Shown one piece after another: positions 31,496 to 40,730 of a stretch of 64,000 nt of DNA. This DNA is from Porticoccaceae bacterium LTM1 (GTDB lineage: Bacteria > Pseudomonadota > Gammaproteobacteria > Pseudomonadales > Porticoccaceae). The notes under the pieces were generated by a model. It searched no databases. It was not told where the DNA came from and saw only the letters and a program-made list of their open reading frames with translations. Position 1 is the stretch's first letter. Each line of letters starts with the position of its first letter. The DNA is taken from NCBI GenBank assembly GCA_030252795.1, contig CP127080.1, positions 476,536 to 540,535 on the forward strand, read 5' to 3'. The position numbers were made by a program, and so were the translations under genes.

Positions 31496-33571
31496 CTACT
31501 CTGCATAGCGGGCAATTCGAAATCCCACATCGTCTCTTGCTTCAATACCGTAATCGCGATACGAGAGACGTAATTCGGTGACGCTGCCGTGACGCCAGCT
31601 GGCACCACGTATTACCCTGAACTCGCCGGAATCCGGTCCGATAGGGTCAAATTGCTTTTTTCCGGACAAATTGATTTCGATTCCGTAATAGTCGTTGACC
31701 CATTCAGCGGCATTGCCACTCAGGTCGTACAACCCCTTGTCGTTGGGATCAAATCGACCCACGGGACTGCTGACTGCAAAGCCGTCATCGTACTCTTTGA
31801 CAACACGACTGTTGATTTTCGCGGAAGATCGGTCGGCATAATTGCCTGCTTTGCCCTCGGGCGGAAAGCTATCGCCCCAAGAGAATTTCAGCATGTTGCC
31901 GTACAGCTGGCGGGCAGCCCAGGCCCATTCGGCTTCAGTAGGTAATCGATAGCCGGTGGCTTCGGGGTTTATACCGGTAACCTTGTCTTTGCTGACCTGA
32001 TAGAACAGCGGCAAGCCTTCTTTGGCGCTCAACCAGTTACAAAACAGCGCAGCCTGCTCCCAGCTGACATTGACCACTGGCTGCTTGGGGGTAGAGAGGC
32101 TTACACCTCCAGCCTGGCGAGAGAAGTGTTTGGCATTGAAACGCTGGAACTCCGCATTGGTGACTTCATGAGTGGCGAGATAGAAGGGGCGCGCCAGGGT
32201 AACTTCCCGTTGTACTTCGTTGGCACGGCGCCCAGGCTCGCGGCGCGAGGCACCCATAGTGAAACTGCTTTCAGGGCGAAACAGTTTCAGTTTTTGGTTT
32301 ACCGGAGAGGTGATCTCCCTCGGGGTTGCTGCCCAGCGCGCTTCTTTTTCGGTGAGCAGGTTGAACTGCAGTACCTGCTGGATGCCGGGGCGAGGAGTAA
32401 AGGTTTTCTTCTGGCTGGCATAGCCCTTGGCACGGACTTCAATAGTGTGGGCGCGGGCGGGAAGAGCAAAGCTCTCGCCGCCGTTACCACGAAGCTGGCC
32501 GTCTATATACACCTGTGAGTTTGCCGGCTGGCTGTCCACTCTCAGTTTTCCAGTTTCGGCGGCGAGGCTGATATTCAGGGTCTTCTCTGTACCAGATGCA
32601 ATACGAAAATTGTGTTTCGAGGTCTGGTAACCGTTGAGGAATAGCGAAAGGCTGTGCTCTGCATCGGGCTTGAGTGCAAGCTCCAGTGGGGTAACTCCAC
32701 GGTAGGTGTTGTCGATGGTGACACTGGCTCCACTGGGACTGGTGGCGAGTTTCAGGAGACCATCCACTTTTTCCAGCTTGATGTCATCAATTACCAGCTC
32801 ACCGCCAGCTTTTACCGATAGGTTCTGCTGCCAGGATTTGTGGCCAGTCAGCTGAACTTTTACGGACTCTCCGGCTTCCAGCAGCTCTGTAGTCAGGGGG
32901 GTCTGGCCGCGGAGCTCACCGGCTATCAGTACTTCGGCTCCCTGTGGCGAGGAATCAATGGTCAGCTGTCCCCAAGCGGGTTTTAACTCCACCTGTTGTG
33001 ACTGGGTTTTATCGAGGCCTTCGATGTCGATAGCCAGGGTTTGTTTGAAATATCGTGGAGCACTCATTACCAGCTGGTGAGCTCCCGGGGACAGTGACTC
33101 AATTGTCACTGGTGTTTCTCCGCGAGGAATGCCGTCCAAGGTAATGCTGGCACCTGTGGGGGTGCTAGTGAGCTCGAGGTGGCCAGGCATTTTTTCCAGC
33201 AAGATGTCAAAACGCTGGCTATCGGCTTTCGATACTTCGATCGTTTGAGTCGCAGGAAAGTAGCCTTCTGCAGAGGTGGAAACCTCATAGCTTCCCGGGT
33301 GCATCAGGTAACTGTCGGAGACCTGAAAAACAAAGGCACCATCAATCTGGATTTGGGCATTGGCAGGGTCAGTGTCAAAAAATATGGCTCGCGCGCTGAG
33401 CAGAAACCAGAGAACTAATCCTGCCAACACCAGTGCGCAAGTGACGGCAATGGCCACAGGACGCAATTTGCGACGCCGTTTGATCGGGCCTCGTAGCGGA
33501 GTGAACTCCGCTGGTGAGATGCTGTGGGAGTCGACGCCTGTTGAGTTATTCTGGTTCTCGGCTGTCGTCAT
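31496..33571 (-). CDS. PEGA-repeat protein with a formylglycine-generating-enzyme-like domain
   Basis: A 691-residue membrane-anchored protein: cytoplasmic N-terminus, one helix (about residues 42-62), then six or so PEGA-like beta-sandwich repeats (GxxPxxAxVxIDG, for example PTGASITLDGIPRGETPV and PSGASVTIDNTYRGVTPLEL), and a C-terminal FGE/SUMF1 domain (from about 450: SFTMGASRREPGRRANE, HEVTNAEFQRF, GYRLPTEAEWAWAARQ, DLSGNAAEWVNDYYG, ASWRHGSVTELRLSYRD, DVGFRIAR). The two active-site cysteines of true FGE are absent, so it is probably a binding module. Confidence 0.8.
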   Translation of the reverse strand: MTTAENQNNSTGVDSHSISPAEFTPLRGPIKRRRKLRPVAIAVTCALVLAGLVLWFLLSARAIFFDTDPANAQIQIDGAFVFQVSDSYLMHPGSYEVSTSAEGYFPATQTIEVSKADSQRFDILLEKMPGHLELTSTPTGASITLDGIPRGETPVTIESLSPGAHQLVMSAPRYFKQTLAIDIEGLDKTQSQQVELKPAWGQLTIDSSPQGAEVLIAGELRGQTPLTTELLEAGESVKVQLTGHKSWQQNLSVKAGGELVIDDIKLEKVDGLLKLATSPSGASVTIDNTYRGVTPLELALKPDAEHSLSLFLNGYQTSKHNFRIASGTEKTLNISLAAETGKLRVDSQPANSQVYIDGQLRGNGGESFALPARAHTIEVRAKGYASQKKTFTPRPGIQQVLQFNLLTEKEARWAATPREITSPVNQKLKLFRPESSFTMGASRREPGRRANEVQREVTLARPFYLATHEVTNAEFQRFNAKHFSRQAGGVSLSTPKQPVVNVSWEQAALFCNWLSAKEGLPLFYQVSKDKVTGINPEATGYRLPTEAEWAWAARQLYGNMLKFSWGDSFPPEGKAGNYADRSSAKINSRVVKEYDDGFAVSSPVGRFDPNDKGLYDLSGNAAEWVNDYYGIEINLSGKKQFDPIGPDSGEFRVIRGASWRHGSVTELRLSYRDYGIEARDDVGFRIARYAE

Positions 33572-33572
33572 G

Positions 33573-35081
33573 TCAGATTGGTTCCTTACACTCAATAACT
33601 ATTGGACCGGTTTTGGCTCCGGTTACATGAAATTCCACCCGCACATCACGAAAGCCCTTGCGGGTACCAAGAGCGACATAGCGGCCGGGCTTTAACTGCA
33701 GTGTTTTAGAGTCAAAGCTGCCCTGTTCACCCACTCGAAAGATGGTTACGGCGGTGGCATTGTCGGAGTGAAGTTCCACCGGCCACGGGGTAGAGGCTTT
33801 AATCATCAGGGTCTGCAGGGTGGTAATCTGGTTTATCAGTCGGGGCCCTCTGGGGTCCACCTTACGGGCTTCATCCAGCAGCTTTTGGGCACTATCAAAG
33901 GTATTGGAACTGGTCAGACGCATAGAGTTGTCGATCAGGTCCTGCAACTTTTCATCCAGTTCTGCACGGGTGCTGGTACGAATCTGGCCAACCCTGGCGT
34001 CCACCACGGAGCTGTCATTGCGCAGAATCTGGCTGTAAAGCGTTTCTGCTGCTCGCCAGGATTCCTGTTGTTCGCGTTTGGCCGCTTCGCTGAGCTTGGC
34101 TTGCAAGCTCAGTCTGGTAATTTGGGTTTGGGCTTGTTCAAGGCCGCGTCGCGCGTCTGCGGAATTTGGCTTCAGCTTTAAAGCCTGCTGAAAAGCACTG
34201 GTTGCTCCTTTCAGGTTATTGGATTCCAGTTCCGAAAAGCCTTTGCTTATAGCGGCGATATAGTCCCGATTGATGATTTGCTCATCAATGCTGGTAATTC
34301 CTTCTCGAGCCGTGCGGGAGTCACTGTCCAGCTTCAGCGCAGCCTTAAAGTGCTTGCGTGCTGTTTCCAGTTGGCTCTTGTTCAGGGCTGCCCGTGCTTT
34401 AGCGATTTCTTCGGTGACTTGTGGTAGTGCCTCGGTACGACTCAGGCCTTTAATAGCGGCGGGGTTTTGGGGCTCAATGGCAAGAACCAGCTCGAAGTGC
34501 TGACGGGCCAGAGAGGCATTGCCGTTTTCGATTGCCTCAATCCCGGATGTCAGGCTCTGCTCAAGGGTTTGGTCTGCCAAACTTTCCAATTCGGTAAAGA
34601 TATCCAGGGCTTTTTGATAGTTGCCAAGGGCAGTTTCAAACTCCCTCTGGCGATACTGGATATCGGCCTGCTCGGCTGTGGCGGTGCCTTCCTGGTAACG
34701 CTCCTGAGCCCAAAGGTTGACCGATTTGCTCTCAAGGTATTGCTGGCGCTCCAGCAGCTTGGCAATGATATCGAGCGCCTCTCGTCGGGCTTTTTCCAAC
34801 TGGGCATCCTGCCATGGAGAGTCTTTGGGGCGGGCCGCTTGAGTGGCATTTGCCTGTGTGGCTTCTTCGCTGTCTCCGGTGGCTATATTGGTGGGGGTGC
34901 TGACCATTTGCGGCAGTACAAAAATAACTGCCAGAGCCATAAGCAGGGTTAACACCAGACCGACACCAATAATCAATTTACGAGAAAACTGCCGGTTGGG
35001 TTCTCCGGCAGTTGCTATTGGTTGTGTCAGTGGTATCTCAGTGGGTTGTATGGTGTCGAAATCGTCTTTGTCTGTGCTCAT
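33573..35081 (-). CDS. Membrane-anchored TPR protein
   Basis: A 502-residue protein with a cytoplasmic N-terminus, one helix (residues about 35-57, KLIIGVGLVLTLLMALAVIF) and a long periplasmic helical array of TPR-type units (QYRQREFETALGNYQKALDIF, LSKSQLETARKHFKAALKLD, NNLKGATSAFQQALKLKP). The C-terminal 80 residues are strand-rich (VTIFRVGEQGSFDSKTLQLKPG), like a PEGA-type domain. It ends 1 bp before the PEGA/FGE gene, so the two are cotranslated and likely partners. Confidence 0.8.
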   Translation of the reverse strand: MSTDKDDFDTIQPTEIPLTQPIATAGEPNRQFSRKLIIGVGLVLTLLMALAVIFVLPQMVSTPTNIATGDSEEATQANATQAARPKDSPWQDAQLEKARREALDIIAKLLERQQYLESKSVNLWAQERYQEGTATAEQADIQYRQREFETALGNYQKALDIFTELESLADQTLEQSLTSGIEAIENGNASLARQHFELVLAIEPQNPAAIKGLSRTEALPQVTEEIAKARAALNKSQLETARKHFKAALKLDSDSRTAREGITSIDEQIINRDYIAAISKGFSELESNNLKGATSAFQQALKLKPNSADARRGLEQAQTQITRLSLQAKLSEAAKREQQESWRAAETLYSQILRNDSSVVDARVGQIRTSTRAELDEKLQDLIDNSMRLTSSNTFDSAQKLLDEARKVDPRGPRLINQITTLQTLMIKASTPWPVELHSDNATAVTIFRVGEQGSFDSKTLQLKPGRYVALGTRKGFRDVRVEFHVTGAKTGPIVIECKEPI

Positions 35082-35093
35082 GCTGGCTCTAAT

Positions 35094-36263
35094 TTATTCG
35101 CCCCGTTCCTGTTCATAGATTTCGCGCAGAATACCTTTCCACTGTTCGTACTGGGCTTCCACACTACCGGTTAGAGTAATGGTGCGGTCCTCCAGTTCAA
35201 TTATCTGTGGTTCAATCTCGCCCTCCAGAGAGGTGCCGAGCTCGTTGAGGGTATCAATATGGATCTGGGCTTCCTGTCGATTCGCAAAGCCCTCTTTGAT
35301 GAGAATCCCTCCGCCCCCAATACCGGCGATACCGGCAGCTTGACCACCACTACTATTACTTGAGGCAGCACCGGCTACACCGGCCAAAACCAATCCAATA
35401 CCTGCGATGGTGTTGGTAGTGGCTTTCCTTTTCAATTTCCGCACTTCAATTACTTCATCGTAACTCATAGAGCGCCACTCCTGATAGGGGGTCTCCATGC
35501 GTTTTACAAACGTGTGGTAGTGCTCCTGCAAATTGTCGATGTAGAGGTAATCGCGGCTGCGAATACGCTCAATCCGCTCCAGAAGAGGGTCATTGGTGGC
35601 TGGCAGCTTTTCGATATTCAGCTTGCCGTTTTTATTCTGGCTCAGGTATTCATTAAATGCCTGGGGTGAGAAATCCCGGGCAAAGCGAAGTTCCGAGATG
35701 AGTCTCAATTGCTCTGCCTGTTGTGGCGGCAGGGATTGCTTGTAGTCGAGCAGGTCGTTGGCAATCCGGTTATAGATGCCCTGAAATGGGTCCCGGCCCC
35801 TGTTGCGACGCTCATAGGCATACTTGCCGACAATTTCCTCATACTCTTTTGTGTACCAGTGTGAGCCGCTGCTGTCGAACGCTTTGATCTCAACGATAAG
35901 TCGTTCTCCATCAGAGTGAAGAATCGTGCCTTCGATATAGACGTCAGTCACTGTCTGTGTGGAGGGAACTATGCGCACCGCGCCCCAACCAGCGCTTCGT
36001 TGAATAGTATTTGAAAGGTTCAGTGCCAGGAAGCGCCCTTCGGCATTGCGCACTTCCGGCATCAGGGTTTCGTCGTCGGGATCAGCTCTCTCCAGGCCCG
36101 GGTCAAAGGGGATTACTCCAACGTCGAGCAGCTGGGATTCCGGAATTACCTCTTCCTCCTGCTCCAGGGGTGTGTGAGCCGTAGTAGTAACTGTGGTACT
36201 TGTACAGGCTGCAACCAAGGCCAGGCAGGCCAGCAGAGCCAGTTGGCTTATCCTGTTACTCAT
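35094..36263 (-). CDS. Lipoprotein with glycine-zipper segment
   Basis: A 389-residue lipoprotein (signal ALLACLALVAAC, lipobox VAAC). The central part is soluble with VIPFDPGLERADPDDE, and a glycine/alanine-rich membrane-like stretch occurs near residues 285-325 (IAGIGLVLAGVAGAASSNSSGG, GIAGIGGGGILIKEG), as in glycine-zipper lipoproteins. It ends with a charged helix. No family recognised. GGAG precedes the ATG. Confidence 0.65.
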   Translation of the reverse strand: MSNRISQLALLACLALVAACTSTTVTTTAHTPLEQEEEVIPESQLLDVGVIPFDPGLERADPDDETLMPEVRNAEGRFLALNLSNTIQRSAGWGAVRIVPSTQTVTDVYIEGTILHSDGERLIVEIKAFDSSGSHWYTKEYEEIVGKYAYERRNRGRDPFQGIYNRIANDLLDYKQSLPPQQAEQLRLISELRFARDFSPQAFNEYLSQNKNGKLNIEKLPATNDPLLERIERIRSRDYLYIDNLQEHYHTFVKRMETPYQEWRSMSYDEVIEVRKLKRKATTNTIAGIGLVLAGVAGAASSNSSGGQAAGIAGIGGGGILIKEGFANRQEAQIHIDTLNELGTSLEGEIEPQIIELEDRTITLTGSVEAQYEQWKGILREIYEQERGE

Positions 36264-36303
36264 GGCTTGTCTCCAAGCGTATTGTGAATTTCACTAACTG
36301 CCA

Positions 36304-37605
36304 TCACTTACTCTTGTTTTTGTACTTGCGATATTCTTCCCAGAGTTTTTCCCTTAATTCCGGGTCTTTTTCATTCATCGCTGCCTCTCGAATCTGGCGA
36401 GCCACGATGTCATCATCACTACCGTCGGGAATGTCGTCTGGTACGGCCGCTTGTTGATCTTTGCCGTTTCCGACACCTTGTGATCTTCCCTGTTGTCCAC
36501 CGCTGGCCCCTGACTCATTGCCATCCTGAGACTCCGGCATCTGCGGGATAGCGGCTGATTGACCGTCGCCACCTTCGCCTCCGGATTTGGAAACATCACC
36601 TTCGGCGAACAGGTCGTCATCAGAGATTGGAGAGCCTTCATCTTCCGCTTCGGTCTGGAATTCTCCCGGGTCGCCTTGGGCTGAAGCACGGTCAGCGTTG
36701 ATCATGCCATCGAATTCACCCATGGCCTCTTCGAGGCGGGCATCCAGAACCGCTATTTCTTCGTTTCCAGATGCAGCAGGCTCAGAACCTGCGGTACCTT
36801 GATCGGGACCACTGCTGCTCATAATGTCGAGCAGATCTTCCAGCGTGGCCACCTCAGCACTGCTGACGGTTGGTCCACCACCGGGTTCGCCAGCCTCTGG
36901 CATTGACATGGCGGCATCCAGGTCAGACAGTACGTCCAGCAATGCCTCCAGGGTCGGGATGTCCAGATCAGCGCTTGGCATGCCAGACTCCAGACTGGCA
37001 TCGATGTCGGCTTCAAACTCACCCATCGAGTCCAGTACGGCTTCCATTTCGGCCACTTCATCGGGAGAGGCGCTACTTACTGCGCCCTCGATTTTTTGCT
37101 CAATACTCTCAAGAACTTCCTGAATGTCTTCCAGTACTTCCGCTTGGGCACTGGCACTGCTGCTTGGGTCGCTGGGGTCCATTTCGTAATCGCTGTCCTG
37201 CCCGGACTCTTGATTAGGGTCGGGAATATCTTCGGATTTGCGCTCCTCGCCACCACCGCGTTTTCCGTAGCTCTCTTCAGCGGTATCCGGTCTGCTGGCA
37301 TCACTGTCACTGCTGTCGTCCGAAGAGCTCTGGCTCTGGCTGCTACTTTTACTCTTACTTTGAGAGCTGCTTGAACTTGAGGGTACTGAGGGCACAGATG
37401 GCATAGACGGCGAGCTGGACGAGCTGCTGGAAGATGAGCTTGAACTCGACTCGGACTGTGACGACTGGCTGGACTGGCTTTGGCTCTGAGACTGGCTCTG
37501 AGACTGGCTCTGGCTCTGGCTTTGACTTTGGGACTGCTGAGTCTGGCAGCCACTCAATGCCAAGGCAGTTAACACGGTAATGGCACAGCATGTGCTTAAT
37601 TTCAT
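36304..37605 (-). CDS. Lipoprotein with Ser/Gln repeat tract and acidic low-complexity body
   Basis: A 433-residue lipoprotein: signal MKLSTCCAITVLTALALSGC (lipobox LSGC). Directly after the lipid-anchored Cys come about ten Gln-Ser dipeptides, then a long Ser tract, encoded by (CAGAGC)n-type hexamers on the minus strand at 37470-37530. The rest is acidic and helical (VLEDIQEVLESIEQKIEG, AEMEAVLDSMGEFEADID) with Gly/Asp-rich links. It looks like a flexible stalk plus acidic body. It starts 42 bp after the TonB-C/TPR gene. Confidence 0.65.
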   Translation of the reverse strand: MKLSTCCAITVLTALALSGCQTQQSQSQSQSQSQSQSQSQSQSQSSQSSQSESSSSSSSSSSSSSPSMPSVPSVPSSSSSSQSKSKSSSQSQSSSDDSSDSDASRPDTAEESYGKRGGGEERKSEDIPDPNQESGQDSDYEMDPSDPSSSASAQAEVLEDIQEVLESIEQKIEGAVSSASPDEVAEMEAVLDSMGEFEADIDASLESGMPSADLDIPTLEALLDVLSDLDAAMSMPEAGEPGGGPTVSSAEVATLEDLLDIMSSSGPDQGTAGSEPAASGNEEIAVLDARLEEAMGEFDGMINADRASAQGDPGEFQTEAEDEGSPISDDDLFAEGDVSKSGGEGGDGQSAAIPQMPESQDGNESGASGGQQGRSQGVGNGKDQQAAVPDDIPDGSDDDIVARQIREAAMNEKDPELREKLWEEYRKYKNKSK

Positions 37606-37647
37606 AGCGCTCTCTTTAGCATTCAATCTGTCTGTACTAACAGTTGA

Positions 37648-39000
37648 TCATTTATGGATGTGCAAGTTCAGTACATATCCTTCAGTTTCCACCGGCTTGC
37701 CTTTTTCAAACCTGGGCCGGAATTTCCAGTTGCGCAAAATTCGCCGTGCAGATTGCTCGAGACCTTCGTCATTAGCCGGGTAAGTTTCCAGAATTTCGAT
37801 GTCTCTTGCCAGACCATCACTGGTAATTCTCATTTCAATTCGGGCTAATTGGTCGGGAAGTGGCTGTCCGTTGTCACGATCGAAGTCGGGTAGCCTTTCC
37901 GGTGAGCCCAGCAATTTATCAAGGGTCTCCAGGTCGTTCACTTCGGTAAGCAGATTCCATGCCTGCTCATAAACGTCCAGTGCTGAACTGCGACGTTTGA
38001 ACAGGGTGAACCAGTCACCCAATTGGACCAAGGCTGTGGCGCGCAGCTGAGGCTCGGCATCATTGTCATTAAGAATATCGATGATGCGTTGATAAGCCAT
38101 CAGTCCGCTGTTGTAACTGTCCTGCCAGATACGTTCTTCATCTGAGCTTCCGGTCGCCATGGGAAGACTACTTGAGTCGAGGCGGGCAAAACTGGAATTT
38201 CGAGTAATCTGAAAGTTGGATCGATCCTGAGCGTTGATATAGCGGTATTGACCGTAGTGGTTTGCCAGCTGGTAGCTGCTGTAGGCGATATTTTTCAGCA
38301 GGTGTATGAGTTGCAGGCTGGTATTGCCAAAATTTTCTGTGGCAATATCTACAGCTGATCCGGCAAGGGCGATGGATTGAATCAGGTGACCAGCGGCATT
38401 TTTCTCATCGCTTAGCTCGTAGATCTTCTGGTGCCAGTTACTGGCTTCCTCAAGGACTGGAATCAGCTCAGGGGCTGAAAAACCGTAAGTTTTTTCATAA
38501 ATCCACAGCAGCTGGCTGTAGTTTCGTGTGACTTCTATGTAATTGTCCAGAGCGTTCTGGCTTTCGATCATGCCTCTCAGCATAGGCTCTTGTGTGAGGC
38601 TGTGGATACCGTTATTGACCCTGTTTACATGCAGGGAGTGGCGGAAGGCGTCTATGGCGTCTACGTGCTGGTTATCTTGTTGAAGTGATTTGCCCAGACT
38701 GAAATAGAGCTCGCTCATGTGACCGTCGTAAGCTCCTGCAGTCACTTCGTAACGTTCAATCTCATCTTGATAATACAGAACAGTGTTTGGGTTCTCGGAC
38801 TCGGTAAGATCACTCTCTGCAGATGGATTGCTGGCGTTTGGCATGCCTGTAACAGGCATAGTAGGCGTTTCATCCGGTTGATTGGATGTATTGGTTTCAG
38901 GGGAGGGATCACCTGTCTTATCACCGGTTTGTTCAGCAAAAGAGGGTGACGTTCCCAGTAGGGTCACTATTAATAGTCGGCTTAACATGGCCTTTTCCAT
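37648..39000 (-). CDS. Secreted TPR protein with TonB-C-like domain (paralogue A)
   Basis: About 450 residues: signal peptide (MEKAMLSRLLIVTLLGTSPSFA), helical TPR-like middle (YFSLGKSLQQDNQHVDAIDAFRHS, ALVQLGDWFTLFKRRSSALD) and a C-terminal TonB-like domain, LARIEMRITSDGLARDIEIL and RILRNWKFRPRFEKGKPV. TonB C-terminal domains bind outer-membrane partners. It has no membrane anchor of its own. It is the first gene of the operon and a paralogue of 40708-41868 and 41987-43204. An alternative start at 38988 is possible. Confidence 0.7.
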   Translation of the reverse strand: MEKAMLSRLLIVTLLGTSPSFAEQTGDKTGDPSPETNTSNQPDETPTMPVTGMPNASNPSAESDLTESENPNTVLYYQDEIERYEVTAGAYDGHMSELYFSLGKSLQQDNQHVDAIDAFRHSLHVNRVNNGIHSLTQEPMLRGMIESQNALDNYIEVTRNYSQLLWIYEKTYGFSAPELIPVLEEASNWHQKIYELSDEKNAAGHLIQSIALAGSAVDIATENFGNTSLQLIHLLKNIAYSSYQLANHYGQYRYINAQDRSNFQITRNSSFARLDSSSLPMATGSSDEERIWQDSYNSGLMAYQRIIDILNDNDAEPQLRATALVQLGDWFTLFKRRSSALDVYEQAWNLLTEVNDLETLDKLLGSPERLPDFDRDNGQPLPDQLARIEMRITSDGLARDIEILETYPANDEGLEQSARRILRNWKFRPRFEKGKPVETEGYVLNLHIHK

Positions 39001-39248
39001 ACCTGTTACAGCACAAAAGGTTAGAGCTGTGGTAACTGTGTTGGTTCCAAAAGAGGGCCGATCCATGTATATCTTCAAGCGAAGAAGATTATTAAGCTCC
39101 TATTGCTACTATAGACCCGGTTGTTCAATGCTTGTTGTCTGTAAAGATTTTTTTGTGACGCAGTGGTCGAACAAATTCTGTCACTGCAAATACCACCGGT
39201 AATCGCCTACTATAGCCCGCTTACATAATGATAATTACGAGGTACGCT

Positions 39249-40730
39249 ATGTCTCGCCCAGACAAGTCACCAAGTCTGCTGGATGTGTTTATTCCGGTAT
39301 TGGTTTTGATCGCCGGTTTGCTCGCCATTATTTTTACCTTTCGGGATGATGCAGGGGGGTATACCTCGTTGGCATTGATGGCTTCTGCGGCGGCGGCTTG
39401 TCTGGTCGGAGTTAAAAATGGCCTGAGTTGGCAATACCTTGAGCAGGGCATGGTGAAAAGTGTCGCTGGTGGGCTGAAAGCCATACTGATATTGCTTACT
39501 GTGGGGGCTCTGGTTGGTGGATTGATCCTCGCAGGAACGGTGCCCGCGATTATTTACTGGGGCACCCAGCTGATGTCCCCGCAGTGGTTTTACCTTGCTA
39601 CCGCGTTAATTTGCGCCATCACCGGGCTGAGTATTGGCAGCTCCTGGACAGTGGCCGGCGCACTGGGTGTCGGATTGATGGGGGCGGCAGTCGCGATGGG
39701 GTTATCCCCCGGGATTACAGCCGGTGCCGTAATTTCTGGTGCCTATCTTGGTGATAAATTATCGCCGCTCTCCGATACTACAAATCTTGCAGCCGGCATT
39801 ACTGGTAATGATCTGTTTCATCATATACGTCATATGGGCTGGACTACGATTCCCGCATTTACGATTGCATTGCTGGTGTATGCGATAGCCGGTTTTGGTG
39901 TTGGTGACGTAGAGATCAGTTCAAATCTTGTGCAGGTAAATGACGCTCTGGAACAGCAGTTTTATTTAGGGTTTCCGGTCTTTTTACCCCTGGTGATTAT
40001 TTTTGCTTTGGCTATCTGGCGTAGACCAGTGTTGCCTGCCCTGTGGCTGGGAGTACTGTCTACTATTCTGGTGGCTTTATGGGTTCAGCGCTCCAGGATT
40101 TACGGTCTTGCTGGTGGTGAGGACGCCGGCAATCTGTTCAAGGGAGTGGCATTGGCATTGATGGATGGATTTTCCATTGAAACCGGCTCGCCGATGCTCG
40201 ATAAACTGCTCTCCAAGGGTGGCATGAGCAATATGTTAAGCACCGTGTTTCTGATTGTATGTGCGCTCTCATTTGGTGGTGCCTATGAGCGTTCCGGATT
40301 GTTGGAGCGGGCGATAAAGGCGATTCTCAGCGGAGTAAAAACAGTGGGTGGTCTCATCTCGGCAACACTTGCTACCAGTATCGGTACCAATGTTGCTTGT
40401 GCTGATCAGTACATTGCTATCGTGGTGCCTGCGAAGATGTACAAGGACGTGTACCGGGAACGGGGGCTGCACGGCCTTAATCTGTCCCGTGCAATTGAAG
40501 ATGCTGGTACCTTGACCTCTGTTCTGGTGCCGTGGAATACCTGCGGTTTATTTATGGCCAGCACCCTGGGCGTAGCAACCTGGACTTATGCTCCCTGGGC
40601 CATACTCTGTTGGATCTGCCCGATTATCAGTGCACTTTATGGCTACCTGTCGTTTCGAATTTTACCGCTGGAGCCTGCGGGTAATGGGGTGAGCTCTTCT
40701 GGCTCAGTTAATTCGGAAATAGCACATTAA
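39249..40730 (+). CDS. nhaC: NhaC-type Na+/H+ antiporter
   Basis: A 493-residue membrane protein with about twelve helices, of the NhaC family: GLSIGSSWTVAGALGVGL, GAVISGAYLGDKLSPLSDTTNL and ATSIGTNVACADQYIAIVVP match family motifs. It exchanges Na+ for H+ across the inner membrane. It is inserted between the minus-strand TonB-C/TPR paralogues, and its stop overlaps the end of the convergent paralogue B by 23 bp. GAGG lies 6 bp before the chosen ATG; a start at 39228 is also possible. Confidence 0.9.
   Translation: MSRPDKSPSLLDVFIPVLVLIAGLLAIIFTFRDDAGGYTSLALMASAAAACLVGVKNGLSWQYLEQGMVKSVAGGLKAILILLTVGALVGGLILAGTVPAIIYWGTQLMSPQWFYLATALICAITGLSIGSSWTVAGALGVGLMGAAVAMGLSPGITAGAVISGAYLGDKLSPLSDTTNLAAGITGNDLFHHIRHMGWTTIPAFTIALLVYAIAGFGVGDVEISSNLVQVNDALEQQFYLGFPVFLPLVIIFALAIWRRPVLPALWLGVLSTILVALWVQRSRIYGLAGGEDAGNLFKGVALALMDGFSIETGSPMLDKLLSKGGMSNMLSTVFLIVCALSFGGAYERSGLLERAIKAILSGVKTVGGLISATLATSIGTNVACADQYIAIVVPAKMYKDVYRERGLHGLNLSRAIEDAGTLTSVLVPWNTCGLFMASTLGVATWTYAPWAILCWICPIISALYGYLSFRILPLEPAGNGVSSSGSVNSEIAH

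Noticed and set aside
37460-37545. CRISPR-like array in the Ser/Gln lipoprotein gene
   Set aside because: Short 6-bp coding units in frame with no spacers; it is a codon repeat.
23984-37605. Zorya-type defence system
   Set aside because: The channel resembles ZorA-type proteins, but there is no OmpA-containing ZorB, no helicase/nuclease (ZorC/D/E) and the partners are VWA and lipoproteins.
23984-37605. Canonical Tol-Pal or Ton energy system
   Set aside because: No TolA, TolB, Pal or classical TonB in the operon; the helix-bearing partners are VWA proteins and the TPR/TonB-C proteins lack membrane anchors.
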